NCBI GenBank assembly: GCA_964429745.1
Contig: CAYSDI010000115.1
Coordinates: 1-9,372 of the forward strand
DNA length: 9,372 nucleotides
Direction of reading: 5' to 3'
Source: WGOA01 sp964429745
GTDB taxonomy: Bacteria > Bacteroidota > Bacteroidia > Chitinophagales > BACL12
Part shown: one piece after another, positions 5,418-9,372 of the stretch
Position numbering within the stretch: the stretch's first letter is position 1
Layout of the letters: the number at the start of each line of letters is the position of its first letter
Position numbers and translations under genes: made by a program
The notes under the pieces: model-generated
The model's database searches: none
Told to the model about the DNA's origin: nothing
Seen by the model: only the letters and a program-made list of their open reading frames with translations

Positions 5418-8132
5418 ATGGTCCTTTCTGCAAACTTTTTACCCATAACAGAGACCTTCACCTTTGTGATGGACGGATTCCGGGAAATGCTGGATAGCCT
5501 GGGGGAATCCGCCACCGCGTTCTGCCTGCCGACTCCTCCTTGGAGTGAGCCCTTGACCTTGCCGGAACAAGCCGTGCCAGCCAAAGTCAGTCAGGCCCTG
5601 AGCATGGCCTTTCAGATGCTCAACATGGTAGAAGAAAATGCGGCCGCGCAGTACCGCCGCAAACAGGAAGCTGCCTCCGGCGCGTCCGTGCTGCGGGGAT
5701 CCTGGGCCGAAACGCTGCAGCGCTTGCAGCAACAGGGCTGTTCCGAAGCGCAGTGCCAGGAAACACTGGCCAGTTTGCAGGTGCAATTGGTGCTGACCGC
5801 TCACCCGACGGAAGCCAAGCGGGTCACCGTTTTGGCGTTGCACCGCGAGTTTTACTTGTTGTTGGTGCGTTTGGAAAATCCGCTTTGGACGCCGGCGGAA
5901 CGCCAGGCCCTTCGACGCGAAATGATCGCGGTTCAAGAGCGCTGGTGGCGCACCGGCGAAATCTACCTCGAGAAGCCCACCATTGCCGATGAGCGCAACA
6001 ACGTGCTCCATTATTTTACCCGGGTTTTTCCGGAAGCGCTGGCAGAAGCGGATGCCCGGCTGCTGGATGCCTGGCAAGAGGCAGGCTATGACCGCGAAAA
6101 ACTGCTGCGCCCTGAGCACTTTCCCCGCCTGACTTTTGGCAGTTGGGTGGGCGGAGACCGGGACGGCCATACGCTGGTGACCGCTGAGATTACCGCTGAA
6201 ACGCTTGCCCAGCACCGGCGGGAAGCGCTGAAACTTCACGCCCGGCAACTGGAGTTGCTCGGTGCGCAATTAAGCCTTTCGAACGTTGACCATCTTGTGC
6301 CAGAACTGTTGCAGCACGCTGTAGAGAAGGCAACGACACTTCTGGGCGAAGGGGCATTTGTGCCTTTGGCGCGCAACCCGCGCGAGCCCTGGCGGCAGTT
6401 CATCAATCTGATGCGCGTGCGGCTGGAGCGCAGTGCGTCCGTGCCCGTACTGCCGGGAGCTTATCCGAATGCGGATGCCCTGCGGACGGACCTGGCGCTT
6501 TTGCAAGACAGCCTTGCGGCGGTTGGGGCCGAAAGGATTGGCCGGCAACTGATTTTGCCGGCGGAACGCCTGGTGCAGGCTTTTGGCTTTCACTTGGCCA
6601 GTCTGGACATTCGGCAGAACAGTGCTTTCCATGATCGCGCCGTGGACCAATTGCTCGAAGCTGCGGGCTACCCAGAGCCGCAGTTCTCGGCATGGCCGGA
6701 GCAGCGCCGCCTGGAATTTTTGGAAACCGAGCTTGCCCACCAACGACCGTTTACGGCCCCTGGCGCAGCGTTAGGTCCGGAAGCTGATGCTGTGATGGCC
6801 GTTTACCGGGTCTTGCGCCAACACCTCATGGTGCACGGGCCAGAAGGGATCGGTTGCCTGATTGTCAGCATGACGCGAAGTTTGAGCGATCTGCTGGTGG
6901 TGTACCTGTTCTTGCGCGAAGCGGGGTTGTCGCAGGCGCCATGGTCGGTGGTGCCGCTGCTGGAAACCATCGAAGACCTGGAGGCCGGGGAGGACATCCT
7001 CGAGGCCTTTCTCGATCATCCGTGGACGCAGCGCCGCATGGAGGGCATGGCCTCCCCGCAGCAAGAGGTCATGTTGGGCTACAGCGACAGCAACAAGGAC
7101 GGGGGCATTCTGGCCAGCCGCTGGCACCTTTATGCCGCCGAAAAGCGCCTCGCTGCCTTGGCGGATCGCCGGGGGGTTTCGCTGCGTTTCTTTCATGGTA
7201 CCGGTGGCACCATCAGCCGCGGAGGAGGCAAGCTGCACCGCTTTTTGGAGAGCATGCCCGTTGGCAGCGTGCACCGCGGCCTGCGCATCACCGTGCAGGG
7301 AGAGGCCATCGCCCAGCAGTACGCCAACCGCCTGACGGCCAGCTATAACCTGGAGATGTTGCTCTCCGGCGCCATGCGGCAAGTGGCCCTTCGCCAGTTG
7401 AAAAATGCGCTCAATGCAGAGGCCGCCACAGCCTGGCCGGAAGCCGCCCTGGCCAAGTTGGCCGCCCTTTCGCTGGAGCAGTACCGTGAATTGGTGGAAC
7501 ACCCGGCCTTCCTGACTTTCTTCCAGCAGGCTACGCCCATTGATTTGCTTGAGCAAAGCAAGATCGGGTCAAGGCCAGCCCGCAGAACAGGGCGGCGCAG
7601 CCTGGCCGACCTTCGCGCCATTCCCTGGGTTTTCAGTTGGGCCCAGTCGCGCGTGCACCTGACGGGTTGGTACGGTGTCGGCGGCGCCCTTCAACACTTA
7701 CAGCAACAGGACGAAGGGGCCTATCGGGCCTTGCAAGCGGTAGCCAATTCCTGGCCCCTGCTTCGCTATGCCCTCATTCACGTGGAAACCAACCTGTTAA
7801 ACACAGACAAGAACGTGATGGAACAGTACGCCGCGCTGGTTTCGGATGCGGAAGCCCGAAACGCGATTTTCGGACGCTTGTTGACGGAGCACTCCTTGGC
7901 TATGGAGCACATCGCGGCCCTGTTAGGCGGCAGCGCTGCTGAGCGCCGCGAGACACAGCTTTACAACCAGGCTCTGCGCGGACCAGCATTGCGCGTCTTG
8001 CATGCTTTGCAGTTGGAGCACTTGGCGCGTTGGCGGCAGGAAGAACAGGGCTCGGAGCAAGCGGCCGCCCAGCTTCCCCTGCTCTTGTTGCTGGTTAACG
8101 CCGTATCCGGAGGCTTGAAGAATACCGGGTGA
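5418..8132 (+). CDS. ppc: Phosphoenolpyruvate carboxylase
   Basis: This cytoplasmic anaplerotic enzyme makes oxaloacetate from PEP and bicarbonate, feeding the TCA cycle. At 904 residues it is slightly longer than the E. coli enzyme. Seen motifs: VLTAHPTEAKR with His129 (E. coli His138), GSWVGGDRDG (241-250), DIRQ (397-400), metal-site Glu516 (LLETIEDL) and Asp557 in YSDSNKDGG (555-563), the glycine loop HGTGGTISRGGG (593-604), GSRPARR with Arg719, LRAIPW with Arg733, and the invariant C-terminal NTG. Numbering offset to E. coli is constant (+14) from Asp557 through the glycine loop. There Thr595 replaces the usual first Arg (E. coli Arg581), while Arg601 (E. coli Arg587) is kept. The ATG at 5418 has no Shine-Dalgarno, normal for this phylum. 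The gene looks complete and monocistronic, divergent from the MATE gene. The loop change may be a subfamily trait. Confidence 0.95.
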   Translation: MVLSANFLPITETFTFVMDGFREMLDSLGESATAFCLPTPPWSEPLTLPEQAVPAKVSQALSMAFQMLNMVEENAAAQYRRKQEAASGASVLRGSWAETLQRLQQQGCSEAQCQETLASLQVQLVLTAHPTEAKRVTVLALHREFYLLLVRLENPLWTPAERQALRREMIAVQERWWRTGEIYLEKPTIADERNNVLHYFTRVFPEALAEADARLLDAWQEAGYDREKLLRPEHFPRLTFGSWVGGDRDGHTLVTAEITAETLAQHRREALKLHARQLELLGAQLSLSNVDHLVPELLQHAVEKATTLLGEGAFVPLARNPREPWRQFINLMRVRLERSASVPVLPGAYPNADALRTDLALLQDSLAAVGAERIGRQLILPAERLVQAFGFHLASLDIRQNSAFHDRAVDQLLEAAGYPEPQFSAWPEQRRLEFLETELAHQRPFTAPGAALGPEADAVMAVYRVLRQHLMVHGPEGIGCLIVSMTRSLSDLLVVYLFLREAGLSQAPWSVVPLLETIEDLEAGEDILEAFLDHPWTQRRMEGMASPQQEVMLGYSDSNKDGGILASRWHLYAAEKRLAALADRRGVSLRFFHGTGGTISRGGGKLHRFLESMPVGSVHRGLRITVQGEAIAQQYANRLTASYNLEMLLSGAMRQVALRQLKNALNAEAATAWPEAALAKLAALSLEQYRELVEHPAFLTFFQQATPIDLLEQSKIGSRPARRTGRRSLADLRAIPWVFSWAQSRVHLTGWYGVGGALQHLQQQDEGAYRALQAVANSWPLLRYALIHVETNLLNTDKNVMEQYAALVSDAEARNAIFGRLLTEHSLAMEHIAALLGGSAAERRETQLYNQALRGPALRVLHALQLEHLARWRQEEQGSEQAAAQLPLLLLLVNAVSGGLKNTG

Positions 8133-8204
8133 AGGGGGCGCGCGCGCGATTGGCAGGGGTGCTGCTACCTTGTGGTATCTTGGGCCTTATAAATTTTAAA
8201 TTCC

Positions 8205-8210
8205 AGGTGG
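8205..8210 (+). promoter_or_regulatory. Shine-Dalgarno-like AGGTGG before the AlbA_2 gene
   Basis: AGGTGG lies 6 bases before the ATG at 8217 and supports that start. It stands out because the other genes here lack such a site. A -7-like TATCTTGG (8176-8183, one mismatch to TAnnTTTG) and an AT-rich tract (8188-8202) lie just upstream. Confidence 0.5.
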
Positions 8211-8216
8211 TCGTTC

Positions 8217-8798
8217 ATGCCACTCTCAGAAGAAGAATTTGTTGAATTGCTTTCCTCGCCAGAGTCCGAACGGATTGAGCGAAAGCGGGACCTGTCCGGT
8301 TCTGCGTCACGCACCATTCGCGAAGCCATTTGCGCATTCAGCAACGACCTGGCATGGCACGGCAATGCGAGTTACCTGATTGTGGGTTTAGATGACGCAG
8401 GCGTGCCTTCTGGAATGCCGGTTTCGGCTGATCTTTTGAAGCAATTGGCCGATATCCGCTATGAAGGCCAGATCGTGCCTCCACCGGTAATGTTCGTGGA
8501 ACAGTCCAGTATTGATGGTTTTGCCTATGCCTTAGTAACAGTGTTGCCTGCCGATTCCCCTCCAGTGCGCTACCAAAGCAGGATCTGTGTAAGAATAGGA
8601 CCAAGACGGGGTTATGCTGACGCTCAAGAAGAGCGAATATTGAACGAGCGCCGGCGTTTTCGCGATAGACCGTTTGATGTGCAACCCGTGTTTGGATCAA
8701 GTCTTGCTGACTTAAGTACGCTGCGTTTTTTGGAGAAGTATTTGCCTAAAGCTGTGCATCCCGATGTGCTAGCCGAAAATGAAAGGACGCTGGAGTAG
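8217..8798 (+). CDS. AlbA_2 (Schlafen-type) domain protein, N-terminal part ended by an in-frame TAG
   Basis: The 193 residues match the N-terminal half of proteins that join an AlbA_2/Schlafen-type nucleic-acid-binding domain to a C-terminal HATPase_c_4 domain. The AlbA_2 region is about residues 5-135, with SERIERKRDLSG (17-28), REAICAFSND (35-44) and ASYLIVGLDDAG (51-62). Then comes the linker LPKAVHPDVLAENERTLE (176-193), which in relatives continues directly into the ATPase half. Here TAG at 8796-8798 interrupts it, and the same frame continues with the expected sequence (KLAFTKMV...), so no indel is involved; a Gln codon changed by one C-to-T step is a simple origin. The ATG at 8217 is supported by AGGTGG 6 bases upstream. 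The gene starts 84 bp after ppc, with an alternating GC tract (8138-8148) between. Relatives are often called transcriptional regulators or accessory genes; the exact role is unknown. Truncated protein, pseudogene and readthrough are all possible. Confidence 0.8.
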   Translation: MPLSEEEFVELLSSPESERIERKRDLSGSASRTIREAICAFSNDLAWHGNASYLIVGLDDAGVPSGMPVSADLLKQLADIRYEGQIVPPPVMFVEQSSIDGFAYALVTVLPADSPPVRYQSRICVRIGPRRGYADAQEERILNERRRFRDRPFDVQPVFGSSLADLSTLRFLEKYLPKAVHPDVLAENERTLE

Positions 8799-8816
8799 AA
8801 GTTGGCTTTTACTAAA

Positions 8817-9372
8817 ATGGTTCGGCTTGCAGAAGACCCGGTACCGACGGTATTGGGTATGCTTGTACTTGGAAGAGAGCCAAGAGCATACTTGCCAGGA
8901 GCCTACCTGCAATTCCTGCGAATAGACGGCGAGCATTTGCACGATCCGATTGTGGGTGAGTTGCTCATTGATGGTCCGGTTAGCGACCTTGTTCGCCGGG
9001 CCGAAGAAAAGGTGGAAGCCTACAACCGCGTTAGCGTTCGATTTGCCGATGTGGTAAAAGAAGAACGCCAACCACTGTATCCCATGGCCGCCCTGCAACA
9101 GTTCCTGCGCAATGCAGTCCTGCACCGCAGTTACGAAGGCACCAATGCTCCTATTCGCGTCTATTTTTTCAACAATCGCATAGAAATTACCAGCCCTGGT
9201 GGACCGTATGGCCAGGTGACCGTTAGCAATTTTGGCCAGGCGGGTGTTACGGACTACCGCAACCCGAATCTGGCAGAGGCCATGCGGGCGCTGGGCCTGA
9301 TTCAGCGATTTGGCGCTGGGATTACGCTGGCGCAAAAAGCTTTGCGTGACAACGGAAATCCAGAAGCTGCTT
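8817..9372 (+). CDS. HATPase_c_4 ATP-binding half of the same split gene, partial at the window edge
   Basis: In-frame homology resumes directly after the TAG (from 8799) and runs open to the last base. The first ATG is at 8817; TTG at 8802 is an alternative, and neither has a clear ribosome site. Recognisable parts are VLGMLVLGREPRAYLPGAYL (family form of GLLLFG...), LRNAVLHRSYEG (about 9100-9136), which resembles the GHKL N-box with Asn and His-Arg-x-Tyr, IEITSPGGPYGQV (about 9181-9220), DYRNPNLAEAMRALGLI and RFGAGI (to about 9320). This is the ATP-binding domain that normally follows AlbA_2 and its linker in one chain. It may be made separately, by readthrough, or not at all. The 3' end lies outside the window, so the intactness of the remaining C-terminus cannot be judged. 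Confidence 0.7.
   Translation, partial: MVRLAEDPVPTVLGMLVLGREPRAYLPGAYLQFLRIDGEHLHDPIVGELLIDGPVSDLVRRAEEKVEAYNRVSVRFADVVKEERQPLYPMAALQQFLRNAVLHRSYEGTNAPIRVYFFNNRIEITSPGGPYGQVTVSNFGQAGVTDYRNPNLAEAMRALGLIQRFGAGITLAQKALRDNGNPEAA

Noticed and set aside
5439..6269. Long antisense open frame inside ppc (276 codons), and another at 6771-7556 (261 codons)
   Set aside because: Both lie opposite well-conserved PEPC motifs, and their translations have no recognisable domain; long antisense frames are expected in G+C-rich genes.
8138..8148. Alternating GC tract of 11 bases after ppc as a Z-DNA element or terminator
   Set aside because: It is short, has no T-run following it, and such tracts occur by chance in G+C-rich spacers.
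8769..9335. Minus-strand open frame of 188 codons opposite the ATPase half
   Set aside because: The plus strand carries clear HATPase_c_4 motifs in the same stretch; the antisense product resembles nothing known to me.

Overview
The window most resembles the chromosome of a Bacteroidota bacterium, possibly of the Saprospiria type with moderate to high G+C. The support is a DUF4919 protein, a DUF2975 membrane protein next to a short HTH_26 regulator, a near absence of Shine-Dalgarno sequences, and a perfect TAnnTTTG promoter -7 element (TATCTTTG, minus strand, 5235-5242). The lineage is inferred from gene families and was not tested by a search. No rRNA, tRNA, CRISPR array or insertion sequence is visible.

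Left part (1-2707, minus strand). hpt (hypoxanthine phosphoribosyltransferase), a secreted DUF4919 protein that overlaps it by GTGA, and a lipoprotein with a glucose/sorbosone dehydrogenase domain run in the same direction and look like one transcription unit. The lipoprotein gene runs off the window through a perfect 45-bp inverted repeat that begins at base 1, so the outermost bases may be an assembly fold-back. Upstream of hpt lie three tandem 26-bp repeats. Beyond them is a two-gene unit, DUF2975 membrane protein then HTH_26 regulator, whose DUF2975 gene has no usable start codon ahead of its first membrane segment.

Middle (2708-3745, plus strand). This is a decayed XRE/ImmA-IrrE (DUF955) gene. 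One reading frame is kept, but it contains three in-frame stops, has lost its N-terminal part, and has Tyr in place of the first His of the HExxH zinc motif. Its truncated 5' end meets the truncated 5' end of the DUF2975 gene head to head, which marks an old rearrangement.

Right part (3783-9372). A complete MATE-family exporter (minus) is divergent from a complete phosphoenolpyruvate carboxylase (ppc, plus). The carboxylase has Thr at the first Arg position of the usual HGRGG loop. Next comes an AlbA_2 (Schlafen-type)/HATPase_c_4 gene, split by one in-frame TAG and cut by the window edge.

The core genes (hpt, ppc, MATE) look intact and the accessory regulatory genes look eroded. I see no coherent new multi-gene system. 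The items most worth checking are the in-frame stops in two accessory genes, the DUF2975/ImmA junction, the PEPC loop substitution, the tandem repeat and the terminal inverted repeat.
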